Positions 7,523-17,000 of a DNA stretch of 64,000 nt are shown piece after piece (within the stretch, counting starts at the first letter, position 1; each line of letters opens with the position of its first letter). Below the pieces are notes generated by a model. The model had not been told where the DNA came from. It did not search any database and was given only the letters and a program-made list of their open reading frames with translations. The stretch comes from Vacuolonema iberomarrocanum LEGE 07170. Its GTDB lineage: Bacteria; Cyanobacteriota; Cyanobacteriia; Elainellales; Elainellaceae. The stretch spans positions 1-64,000 of the forward strand of contig JADEXA010000019.1 in the NCBI GenBank assembly GCA_015207365.1. Reading direction: 5' to 3'. A program made the position numbers and the translations under genes.

Positions 7523-9718
7523 GCCTTCAGGCATAGGGTTGTGTGAGCGGATTGTTGGCTCCTCTGAGTTTTGCTGTGGCTGATACTCCTCTGGAGCAAG
7601 GGGCTGGGCAGCATTGACCAGGGTGAGCAGCGAGCCCGTTTGCTCCTGCCCGGTAGTGGCAAGGTCACTGTGGCAGAGGTAAAGGCGTTCTCCGGTGCGG
7701 AGGAGGAGATCGCGAACCTGGCGTTCCAGGCGATGCTGGTCGGCGAGGAGGGCATCGGCGGTCGTCCAGGGGCGTCCGTTCCAGGCACTCCGCATGAGAG
7801 GTGCGCCAAACAAGTCGCTACTCCCTGTCAACCAGAGGGCAGACCCAGCATCCAACCAAAACTGCCAGCGATGAAACAGGCGAGCGATGCGGTATTGATA
7901 GATGGTCGCAAGGGTGACGGCATTGCGCTCTGTCAATGGGCGTGCTGGGTAGGGGTCGGCGGTAAGGGTACCGTTGCGGAGCAGACGAATGAAGTGTCCG
8001 ACGGAAATCGACGGATTGGGGCGCGATTTCAGCGATTGAGCCTGAGCTGGTGGCGCTTGGATATCAGAAGCTAGGGGTGATGGGTCGGGCACTTGTTGAA
8101 GGCGAGCATTGACATCCCAGTAATGCTGAGCCGTTTCCATAAACTCGCGGAGCGCGGAAAGGCGATCGTAGGGTAGATGGCTGCCGCCTAGGAGGAAGTG
8201 TTGGATGGCGCGATCGAGCAACGTAACTGGGTTGAGCAGCAACCGTTGTTGCTGTTGCTGCCGCTGCGCATCAATCCAATCACGAATTTGTTCGTAGGAT
8301 TGGGCGGCGCGGTAGCCCAAGCGATCCCAGCGAGGGAAGGCGGTGACAGGCAGCAGTCGGGGATGATCGCGGTCAGGAACGAAGCAGTGATCGACCAATA
8401 GACCTGCCCGAACGGGATCGATATGGGCCTGTTCCAAAATAGAGGGATGGGTGGCAGGACGAGCGGGTTGGCTGAGGACGGCCAGCAGTTCGGCGATCGC
8501 CCCGCCCTCCAAAAGATCCCCCAAGCCTGGATACACCAAGGCCAGCAGGGTCAGCAAGGCACGGATCGTCGGTGAACCAACCAGTGGCTCTTGTTCATTC
8601 AGCGCTTCGACGGCAATCTCTTTGCGGCTGAGAATTTCTCGCAAGGTATAGCGGGCGATCGCATCCAGGCCAGGACCGATAATCGCCACCTCCTTCGGCT
8701 GCACCCATCCGGCCTGAACCCCCGCCGCAATGATATCGGCTGTTTGCCGTAGCAATTGTGCCCGCGAGGTGGTTTGGAGGCTGCGGATGGCATCGGGCAT
8801 CTGGGGCATCAGCACAGGTTCGCGCACCCAACCCACCAGCGTTTCTGCCCACTCAGCTCCCAGCGTGTCGGGGGGAATGTCTAGACACTCAACCTGGCAA
8901 CGAGCTTGCAACAGGATCAAGGCATCGGGATCGGCTCCCAGGCCGCGTCGGATCCCGCCTTCAGGGTTATAGGTAAAGCAAGCTGGTAGGTCGGCATCCA
9001 GGAGAAAGTCGAAGAGGGTATGGGCGATCGCCGGATACTCATCGACATCGTCGGCCAATACAGCTCGATAGCGCTGTCGCAAGTGGTGCTGATAGTCCGG
9101 ATGGGGCAACAGATAGCGTCCGTACAGCATCGTCACCAAGCCGTAGGTGAGCAAGCCTCGCTCCAGGCACCAGTCCCACCAACGGGTTAGTCCCCTACCC
9201 ATAACCTCCCATACGGGCGATTCTCCAAAACCATCACGCAGCACCGTCGGAATATCGTCCAGGGCAACGCCACCCGACGCCGCCAGTTGCAGCAAGTCCA
9301 GCACTCGCCGCACAAGAAAATAGTCGGTAATGCCCTCCAGCGCCAGGTCGCCATTCTCCAGATCCGGTTGCCAGAGGCGCGTGGCAAGTTCCTGCTCCGT
9401 TTCGGGACGGAGGCGCAAGGGAAAGCGAGCAGGAATGCCCAGATGTTCCACCAGCAATGGATAGAAGAGGATCACCTCATCTTGAAAAAAGCCAAGGGGG
9501 GTAGCCGAAACAACCGGATACATTTGGGACGACGCGGTAAGCCGCTCTACTAAATCCAGCCGGTTATCTCCAGTTGCTGCAAACATCAGCATGGGAAGGG
9601 GAGCATCGGCAGCATCCACAGCAAATCGCTCGGCAAAGGTTGCGAACTGCTGGAGCAGCCGAGTCGATTTACCGCTGCGGGTGCCACCCGAAATCCAGTA
9701 GGCCAGGGACGAAGTCAA
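7517..9718 (-). CDS. Large P-loop protein, degenerate UvrD/AddB-like helicase
   Basis: A 733-residue protein with an N-terminal Walker A motif GGTRSGKSTRLLQQF (about residues 11-25) and a possible Walker B at VLADDVDEYPAIAHTLFDFL, which resembles the DEXQ region of superfamily 1 helicases. Later helicase motifs are hard to find, apart from EVAIIGPGLDAIARYTLREIL and the EALNEQEPLVGSPTIRALLTLL stretch. Similar cyanobacterial proteins are described as UvrD/Rep-like or recombinase-family proteins. It may be a non-processive, structural or degenerate relative of AddB/RecB. The start is a TTG; an in-frame stop lies four codons upstream and no early ATG exists. Confidence 0.7.
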   Translation of the reverse strand: MTSSLAYWISGGTRSGKSTRLLQQFATFAERFAVDAADAPLPMLMFAATGDNRLDLVERLTASSQMYPVVSATPLGFFQDEVILFYPLLVEHLGIPARFPLRLRPETEQELATRLWQPDLENGDLALEGITDYFLVRRVLDLLQLAASGGVALDDIPTVLRDGFGESPVWEVMGRGLTRWWDWCLERGLLTYGLVTMLYGRYLLPHPDYQHHLRQRYRAVLADDVDEYPAIAHTLFDFLLDADLPACFTYNPEGGIRRGLGADPDALILLQARCQVECLDIPPDTLGAEWAETLVGWVREPVLMPQMPDAIRSLQTTSRAQLLRQTADIIAAGVQAGWVQPKEVAIIGPGLDAIARYTLREILSRKEIAVEALNEQEPLVGSPTIRALLTLLALVYPGLGDLLEGGAIAELLAVLSQPARPATHPSILEQAHIDPVRAGLLVDHCFVPDRDHPRLLPVTAFPRWDRLGYRAAQSYEQIRDWIDAQRQQQQQRLLLNPVTLLDRAIQHFLLGGSHLPYDRLSALREFMETAQHYWDVNARLQQVPDPSPLASDIQAPPAQAQSLKSRPNPSISVGHFIRLLRNGTLTADPYPARPLTERNAVTLATIYQYRIARLFHRWQFWLDAGSALWLTGSSDLFGAPLMRSAWNGRPWTTADALLADQHRLERQVRDLLLRTGERLYLCHSDLATTGQEQTGSLLTLVNAAQPLAPEEYQPQQNSEEPTIRSHNPMPEGL

Positions 9719-10252
9719 AGCTGGAAAAGACTATACGACGCTTAGGAAGGCAGAGAGTCGAGGGGTAATGGAAACAGGCAGAATAATCTGTGCAGCCGTC
9801 TGGGGAAAAGGCGATCGCTCATTTGGCAAGACTGGACTCACTCAGACAAATGGCTGGCAGAGCTTCTGGGGATCGTTACAGCGCTCGCCTTGCTCCAATA
9901 CTATACTTTCATCCAATGAGCCTTGATAAAAGGGGACAGGGTGCCGCAAGCGGGTATTGCCTATCCCACGCAAAATCACGTTTTTTGTCATGTGCCACTG
10001 CGCTTTGTTTTGACGGCGTCTATCCGTTGGGCTGGGGTAACGGATGAAGCGCCGCTGTATCGGCTAGGTGGCAGCTTAGCAAGCAATGGAGATGAGGGCG
10101 GCACTTTACACATCTACGACAATTCTGGAGACTTTCTATAGTCCTTTCCGGACAATGGAAGATCTGATCGGTCTAAGCACCCACTTTGAACCTTTTATCG
10201 CTTGCCTCAGTATTAAACATCACACAGCCCTATCCACCGACGTTGAGCCAGC
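9719..10252. other. Intergenic region without a recognisable gene
   Basis: Between the helicase-like gene and pxcA, which diverge, there are 534 bases. Short frames on the plus strand (about 85 and 72 codons) overlap each other and resemble no protein I know. I see no strong hairpin or repeat. The region probably holds the promoters of both genes. Confidence 0.4.
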
Positions 10253-11647
10253 ATGAAAAACTCTATTTCTGGAATTGTTAGGGGTATCTTCCGCGCTGCG
10301 AATCAGTGGTTGGTTCGCACCCCTGAACGCGCCCTGGATGAAGCCTACGAAGCGGCAATGCGGATTCGGTCGATCGAAGACAACCACTTTGGGGGAGGGC
10401 GCATTTCATCCACCTATGGCAACTACGGCAGTAGCACCCAATCCTACTTTCAGGGAGAACTGCGGAAGTATCTCAACATTGCCAAGGTGCGCTTAGCGGA
10501 ATTCAAAACCAGCAACACTCTTCTGCAACTATCCAATCAATCGATTACAGAAGTGCAGATGCGAGAGGCCGACGCTGAAGACTATCGTGTCAGTATCGTC
10601 GACCAGCCCGCCTTAATTTTGCGGAAACTTCAGGCCATTGATGAGGTTCTTGCCCGTTACAGCAGTGCGCCGGAACCTCCCGCGATGGTCGTGGTGGCAG
10701 AAAATGGGCGATCGCCTCGTCGCAATGGCAAGCGTTCAGATAAGCGTTCTGTGGTCAAGGCGGGGGGCGATCGCTCTGTTGCCCAAGATCCTCGCTCTCC
10801 CGCTGGCAAACTTCGCAAAGAAGAACTAACAGAAGATGTTGAATCCTTTGCAGACAAAACTGGCGTCTTACCCCGTTCTATTCTCAAAAGCTTCGATCGC
10901 ATCAAGCGGGAACTCGACCCTGCCGCCGAGGAGGAGATTGTCGAGAACTATCGCACCTCTAAAGCCCGAACCACCATTGCGATCCGCCTGATTTTACTCC
11001 TGTTGATTATTCCGTTGTTGGTGCAACAGGTGTCCAAGGCATTCGTGGTCGGCCCTATCGTGGATCAAATTCGTCCCCGCGAACAAGCCACCGCCTTCCT
11101 CAACATCGACCTGGAAGAAGAAGCGTTGATGGAACTAAACCGCTACGAGGAGCGCCTGCGCTTCGAACGGTTGATTGGCAAAGCACCAAATCTCAGCGAT
11201 GAAGACATTGAGACGGCGGTAAAGGTCAAGGCTGTCGAACTGGAAGAAGAGTACTTCGCCCGCAGTAACGATGCCCTCAAAAACGTCTTTGCCGACCTGA
11301 TCGCTGGCAGCACATTCTTTCTCATCCTGGTCAACAGTCGGCAGGAAATTGAAGTCCTCAAGTCCTTTATTGATGAATTGGTGTACGGATTGAGTGACAG
11401 TGCCAAAGCCTTTATCATCATTCTGTTTACAGACATGTTTGTGGGATTCCACTCTCCCCACGGATGGGAGGTGCTGCTGGAAGGGGTTGCCCATCACTTT
11501 GGACTGGAAGCCAACCGTGATTTCATTTTCTTGTTCATCGCAACCTTTCCGGTGATTTTGGATACGATCTTCAAGTACTGGATTTTCCGTTACCTGAACC
11601 GAATTTCACCCTCCTCGGTGGCGACGTATCGGACGATGAACGAGTAA
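10253..11647 (+). CDS. pxcA: Proton extrusion protein PxcA (CemA family)
   Basis: A 464-residue homologue of cyanobacterial PxcA/CotA and chloroplast CemA, an inner-membrane protein needed for light-induced proton extrusion and CO2/Na-dependent pH homeostasis. The N-terminal half is a variable soluble region with a charged linker. The conserved C-terminal part includes TTIAIRLILLLLIIPLLVQQVSKAFVVGP (first membrane segment), LKNVFADLIAGSTFFLILV, the AKAFIIILFTDMFVGFHSPHGWE motif, and the HHFGLEANRDFIFLFIATFPVILDTIFKYWIFRYLNR end. About four membrane segments are visible, as expected. It reads toward ftsH but a 320-base gap separates them. Confidence 0.95.
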   Translation: MKNSISGIVRGIFRAANQWLVRTPERALDEAYEAAMRIRSIEDNHFGGGRISSTYGNYGSSTQSYFQGELRKYLNIAKVRLAEFKTSNTLLQLSNQSITEVQMREADAEDYRVSIVDQPALILRKLQAIDEVLARYSSAPEPPAMVVVAENGRSPRRNGKRSDKRSVVKAGGDRSVAQDPRSPAGKLRKEELTEDVESFADKTGVLPRSILKSFDRIKRELDPAAEEEIVENYRTSKARTTIAIRLILLLLIIPLLVQQVSKAFVVGPIVDQIRPREQATAFLNIDLEEEALMELNRYEERLRFERLIGKAPNLSDEDIETAVKVKAVELEEEYFARSNDALKNVFADLIAGSTFFLILVNSRQEIEVLKSFIDELVYGLSDSAKAFIIILFTDMFVGFHSPHGWEVLLEGVAHHFGLEANRDFIFLFIATFPVILDTIFKYWIFRYLNRISPSSVATYRTMNE

Positions 11648-11925
11648 GAGCTGGAGCCTTTTGTAGCCCAATTGGGCACTCTGCTTGAGAAGGGTTTGAG
11701 CAGCCCTAAGCAATGTTAATTTTTGGGTGCAGCAGGCAAGAGCATTCACCCTCCAAACCAGCTCTGGGCAGACTGTGTCAGAGTTATGACGACAGGGTGA
11801 CAATCAAATGATCTGGCACTTTTCATCGCCCAGATTGGTCAAAACTCACTGCAACCCCTAGGGCGAGAAGGTTAAACTAGTTACCAATTGAAGCAGCCCA
11901 TCGGAGGGATTCGTCAGCTTCACGT

Positions 11926-11956
11926 AAAAAGCTTCATTCACCAAAAGCTTCATTCA
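11926..11956 (+). repeat. 14-bp direct repeat in the ftsH leader
   Basis: AAAAGCTTCATTCA occurs at 11927-11940 and again at 11943-11956, two bases apart and ending 14 bases before the ftsH start codon. It may result from slippage or be a small regulatory target. The rest of the pxcA-ftsH gap shows nothing else. Confidence 0.6.
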
Positions 11957-11970
11957 AAAGTGAGTCAACT

Positions 11971-13902
11971 ATGAGTCGGTTGGATAAACGAGCAATGGCG
12001 GAACATCAAAACATGCGGCAGCAAGGCACAACACCCCACAAACGGTTTGTTGCAACGGGGGCAGCAACCGTTTTGTGGTTATTGCTCCAAAGCGTGATGA
12101 TTACGCCGCCCGCCCTGAGCCAAACGACCCCGGAAGAAGACCCCCTCGGCTACAGCGGCTTGGTAGAGGCATTGGAAGAAGGACAAGTCGATCGGGTAAC
12201 GATTGATCCCCGCCAGAACATTGCCCAGGTCTATCTGACAGGGGAAGACCCAGAACAGCCCGAAGAGGTGCAGCTCTTTACGGATGCCAGAACCAACCAG
12301 GATTTAGTTGAGCTGGCTCGCGCCAATGGGGTGGAAATTGAGGTGCAGCAATCGGCAGATGGCGGGGCGATCGCCTGGTTGCTCAGCCACGCCCTGCTCG
12401 CATTTCTGGTGATTGTGGGTCTACTGATGATTTTGCGCCGATCAGCCAATGCCTCCGGGCAGGCGATGAACTTTGGTCGGTCTCGCGCTCGCTTCCAAAT
12501 GGAAGCCAAGACCGGGATAATGTTTGATGATGTGGCCGGGATCGAAGAAGCAAAGGAAGAACTCCAAGAAATCATCACCTTCTTGAAAGAACCCGAAAAA
12601 TTTACAGCGGTGGGGGCGAAGATCCCCAAAGGTGTGTTGCTAGTCGGGCCACCAGGAACTGGGAAAACCTTGCTCGCCAAGGCGATCGCTGGAGAAGCTG
12701 GCGTTCCCTTCTTCAGTATCTCTGGATCCGAGTTTGTCGAAATGTTTGTGGGCGTGGGTGCTTCGCGGGTGCGCGATCTATTTCGCAAAGCCAAGGAAAA
12801 TGCACCCTGCCTCATCTTCATCGACGAAATTGACGCGGTGGGTCGGCAGCGCGGTGCCGGCATTGGCGGCGGCAACGACGAACGGGAACAAACCCTGAAC
12901 CAGCTACTCACGGAAATGGACGGGTTTGAGGGCAACACCGGCATCATTATCATCGCCGCAACGAACCGCCCAGATGTGCTGGACATGGCTCTCCTACGTC
13001 CGGGTCGCTTCGATCGCCGGGTGATTGTAGACTTTCCCGATGTCAAAGGACGGTTGGGCATTCTGGAAGTTCATGCCCGCAACAAGAAGTTGGCTCCTGA
13101 AGTCTCGTTGGAGGCGATCGCCCGCCGCACCCCTGGGTTTTCGGGGGCAGACCTCTCCAATTTGCTGAATGAAGCCGCCATCCTCACGGCTCGCCGTCGG
13201 AAGGAAGCGATCACACCGTTTGAGGTCAATGATGCGATCGACCGGGTTGTGGCTGGAATGGAACGCACGCCGTTAACCGATGGCAAGAGTAAGCGGTTGA
13301 TTGCTTACCATGAAGTCGGCCATGCCATTCTGGGAACCTTACTAGATCATCACAACCCTGTGGATAAGGTAACCCTCATTCCCCGTGGACAAGCTCAGGG
13401 CTTGACCTGGTTTCTCCCCGGAGATGATCAAGATTTGATGACCCGAGCCCAGCTCCTGGCACGAATTACCGCTGCCCTAGGTGGACGTGCCGCAGAGCAG
13501 GTTATTTTTGGGGATGCTGAAGTCACAACTGGAGCCATGAACGATTTGCAGATGGTAACGCGTCTGGCACGGCAAATGGTGACACGCTTCGGCATGTCGG
13601 ATCTAGGCCCCATGTCTCTGGAAACCGAGAATAACGAGGTTTTTCTGGGTCGAGACTGGATGAACCGTTCGGACTATTCCGAAGAAATTGCCGCCCGGAT
13701 TGATGCTCAAGTTCGCTCTATCGTGGAACATTGCTACGAAGACGCCTGCCGCATCATGGAAGAAAATCGAACATTGGTTGATAGTCTGGTCGATCGGCTG
13801 ATTGAGCAGGAAACGATCGATGGCGATACCTTCCGCCGCCATGTGGCAGAATACACAACGCTGCCAGCCGCTCAGCGAGATCTAGTAACGCAGATCATCT
13901 AG
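11971..13902 (+). CDS. ftsH: ATP-dependent zinc metalloprotease FtsH
   Basis: A 643-residue thylakoid or cytoplasmic membrane AAA protease. It has an N-terminal membrane segment (about residues 30-50), a lumenal/periplasmic domain, a second membrane segment near [20 protein letters not shown], and an AAA module with Walker A GPPGTGKT (226-233), Walker [13 protein letters not shown] and an arginine-finger region (RPGRFDRR). The M41 protease domain has the zinc motif HEVGH at 447-451 and the third ligand region near [17 protein letters not shown] is typical of the FtsH2/FtsH4-type group involved in photosystem II repair; which paralogue this is cannot be fixed. Extra upstream Met codons at residues 9 and 15 leave the exact start open. 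Confidence 0.95.
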   Translation: MSRLDKRAMAEHQNMRQQGTTPHKRFVATGAATVLWLLLQSVMITPPALSQTTPEEDPLGYSGLVEALEEGQVDRVTIDPRQNIAQVYLTGEDPEQPEEVQLFTDARTNQDLVELARANGVEIEVQQSADGGAIAWLLSHALLAFLVIVGLLMILRRSANASGQAMNFGRSRARFQMEAKTGIMFDDVAGIEEAKEELQEIITFLKEPEKFTAVGAKIPKGVLLVGPPGTGKTLLAKAIAGEAGVPFFSISGSEFVEMFVGVGASRVRDLFRKAKENAPCLIFIDEIDAVGRQRGAGIGGGNDEREQTLNQLLTEMDGFEGNTGIIIIAATNRPDVLDMALLRPGRFDRRVIVDFPDVKGRLGILEVHARNKKLAPEVSLEAIARRTPGFSGADLSNLLNEAAILTARRRKEAITPFEVNDAIDRVVAGMERTPLTDGKSKRLIAYHEVGHAILGTLLDHHNPVDKVTLIPRGQAQGLTWFLPGDDQDLMTRAQLLARITAALGGRAAEQVIFGDAEVTTGAMNDLQMVTRLARQMVTRFGMSDLGPMSLETENNEVFLGRDWMNRSDYSEEIAARIDAQVRSIVEHCYEDACRIMEENRTLVDSLVDRLIEQETIDGDTFRRHVAEYTTLPAAQRDLVTQII

Positions 13903-13949
13903 CCTTCACGCACAGAAGTCTTGCATCATCAGCGATCGCGAGCTTGACT

Positions 13950-14035
13950 TTATAGTGCTACGCGCTTGTGTAAAAACCAATCATTGTTGAACGCCCCGCG
14001 CTGCGGGGCGTTCAACATAAAGGCGTCAGGCTACA
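13950..14035. repeat. Palindromic repeat family C, copy 1
   Basis: The terminal sequence TATAGTGCTACGCGCTT is followed by a perfect 15-bp hairpin (13985-13999 with 14003-14017, loop GCT) and the other end AAAGGCGTCAGGCTACATC. The same ends with a different stem occur at 30546-30655. It lies between convergent ftsH and the large kinase gene and may act as a bidirectional terminator. Confidence 0.75.
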
Positions 14036-17000
14036 TCACGAACGTGATGTTTGAGGATCTGCAACCGCTTTACCCTGGAGTTGGATGGGTAGTTGAATGA
14101 GGAAGCGGGTTTGTCCGCTATCAGCTTCCACCCAGATTTTGCCCTGGAGATATTCCACCATCGCTTTCACCAAAGCTAAACCTAGCCCGGTACCCCCATG
14201 CTTCCAAGGATCCCCGTTGGGGATGCGATAGAAGCGTTCAAAAATGCGATCGCGCTCTGCCAGCGGAATCTCTATCCCAGAATTGGCGATTGTTAGCAGC
14301 AAGCGCCCGTCTTCCATCACTGCATCCAAGGCAATGGACTCGCCAGGGGGCGTGTACTTGCAGGCGTTATTCAGCAGCTCATTGATAATGCGCTGGAGGT
14401 ACGAGAGATCAGTCGTAACACAGGGCAAATCAGGGGCGATCGCCATCGTCAATTGCTGATGGTGTTGCTGGGCACGGGCCAAAAACGTTTCCAGGAGATA
14501 GGGTAACCAATCCTGCAACTGCACGGCAGCAAGATGCAGCGGTTCCGTTTTGGCATCGAGGCGCGTTAGGTCGAGCAGATCATCGATCAGCGTAATCTCG
14601 CGGATTCCTTCGGCTTTGAGAATATTGAAATAGCGAGCGATCGCCCCATCCTCTTCCCCATCGGGAAACTCTAGAGGAAGTACTGATTGCTCCTTCAACT
14701 GTACCTCCAGCAGTTCCGTCGCCATTTTGATGCTAGCCATCGGGGTGCGCAACTCGTGGGAGACGGTGCTGAGAAAATCATCCTTGAGTTGGTGAAGCCG
14801 TTTCAGCTCTGCCACCTGCATCTGGGTTGCTTTGAATAAGCGGGCTTGGCGCAGAGCGATCGCACATTGGGTGGCCACTTGTTTCACCAAGCGGATCTCC
14901 AGATCCGAAAAATAGTGGTCGCTGGTTCGCATCAGCCAGATGTCCCCCAAAGTCGCTTGGTCGTCGCGTATGGGGCAGACCAAAATGGTGAGCCGCATCC
15001 TGTCAGGGCGCAGGGTAGACGACACGCGATCGCAAAACTGGCTCGTTATCCCCGCAAAAACTGCCGAGTATATGTCGCCATGAGCGGCCTTAGCAATCTC
15101 ACAGGTTTTTCCTTTGGCTGGGGTCAGTGTTCGGGTGAATTCGTGAGTAATGGTCGAGATCGTGCGATCGGCGTTGTAAATCCCTGTGTCACAACATTCC
15201 AGCCTCAGTTTCAGCCCCAACTCTCGCACAGCAGTTTCGAGAATCTGGTCTTCGTCCAGGCTGTCGCGCACCCGGTCGGTAATCCGCTTGAGCAGTGCTT
15301 CAAAATCTAGCGCTTGCTGAAGCGTGGCGGTTCGCTCCTGAACCTGCTCTTCCAGCGTTTCGGCCCACTGTTGGACTTGTTGGTAGAGTTCTGATTGCTG
15401 AGTGGCGATCGCCAACTGATCGGCCACCTGTTGTAGCAACTCCAATTCGTCCGCCTGCCACTGCCGGGGTTCGGCACAGGCATGGGCAATTAACAATCCC
15501 CACAGGTGGATCGAGCCATCGGTATGGCGCTGGGTAATGGGCGCGACTATTTTGGATTTCACCTGGGTTACCCGCATGAAACCCACCAAACAATCCCCCC
15601 ACTCATTGAGGCTCAAGTCAGACACAATTCGCCCCTCTCCCTGGCAATAGAAGTCGTAGCATTCTGCAGCAAAGCACTCATCTTTCCAACAGATGTTGAG
15701 GACGCTGGGAAATTCGGGGCGCACGGCTTCCTGAATCACAATGCCTGAGCGATCCGAGTTGAGTCGGAAAATCAGCGTACGATCGGCATTTAGAACCCGT
15801 TGTACCTCGGTGACAGCGGCTGACAGAATGGTCTTTAAGTCCAGCGTTTCTCGCATGTGCTGGGTGATCAGCCGTAGCGTCCGCTCTCGATCGGCCTGAT
15901 GGATGAGGGCATCCTGCGCCTGCATCAGAGCGGTGATATCCCGCGCGATCATCAGCACGGAAATAATTTCTCCTTCTGTATCCCGTTCGGGAACAATCTG
16001 TGAGGAATAAACGCTATACCCCATTTCCTGGGGAAATTTATACTCCAGAACTTGTTCTTGCCCGGTGACAAACGCCTGTTCCATCGACTGATGCAAAAGT
16101 TGCACTAAATCTCTGGGCCATCCAAGTTCTTCGCTGGTTCGCCCCAGAAACTGGGCACTGTCGATGCCCATGGTTCTGGCAACCATGGGATTGACATAGA
16201 GGAATCGATAGTGGCGATCGCACCGGACGATGCAATCTGGCGCATTTTCAGCCAGAGCCCGAAACTCATATTCGCGCTGGCGTAGTGCCAGTTCCATTGT
16301 CTTGCGGACAGTAATGTCAAGGCCAAATCCCAGCGTCTGTGCCGCTGTGCCATCGGGGTTACGGGTCAAGACCATTTCCCGCGAATAGCCAAACATGGTG
16401 CTGCCATCTTTGCGGCGATAGGCATATTCAACCTCGTAAACCCGTCCATCTCGATCGTCTCGCAGCGTTCTAACATGCGCCTCTAGATTGGCGCGATCGT
16501 CTGGATGGAAGATCGTGGGAAGAAAGTCCGCCCCCATCGCCTGAATTTCCTGCAACGTATATCCCAAGATACTTTCGTAAGCAGGATTACAAAACACAAG
16601 CGTCCCCAAATTGAAGTCGTAGATGAAGATCGCGATGGGCGCCAGCTCAGTGATTTTGCGGCGGAAGGCTTCACTTTCCTGGAGTGCAATCTCGGTGTAC
16701 TTGCGTTGGCTAACGTCAATGGCAACCGTGGTAATAATCCAGCAGTCTTGAGCCTCATCGCGGCGAGCCGTAATATTCTCCCGAACCCAGCGGATTGAAC
16801 CGTTACGGTGGTGGAAGCGATATTCTAGGTCTCCTCGTGTTTGACCATCAAACACGGCTTGTATGGTCGGCTGGACGACACGCGCAACATCATCGGGGAC
16901 AATATGTAAGCGCCAAAGGTCCGGATTTCGCATCAACTCCTCTGGCGAGTAGCCATAAATGGCCGTGCTTTTAGGAGAGACATAGTCGTAGATGCAGGAG

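Noticed and set aside
9790..10141. Two overlapping short frames before pxcA
   Set aside because: They overlap in different frames, have no clear ribosome site and resemble no protein family.
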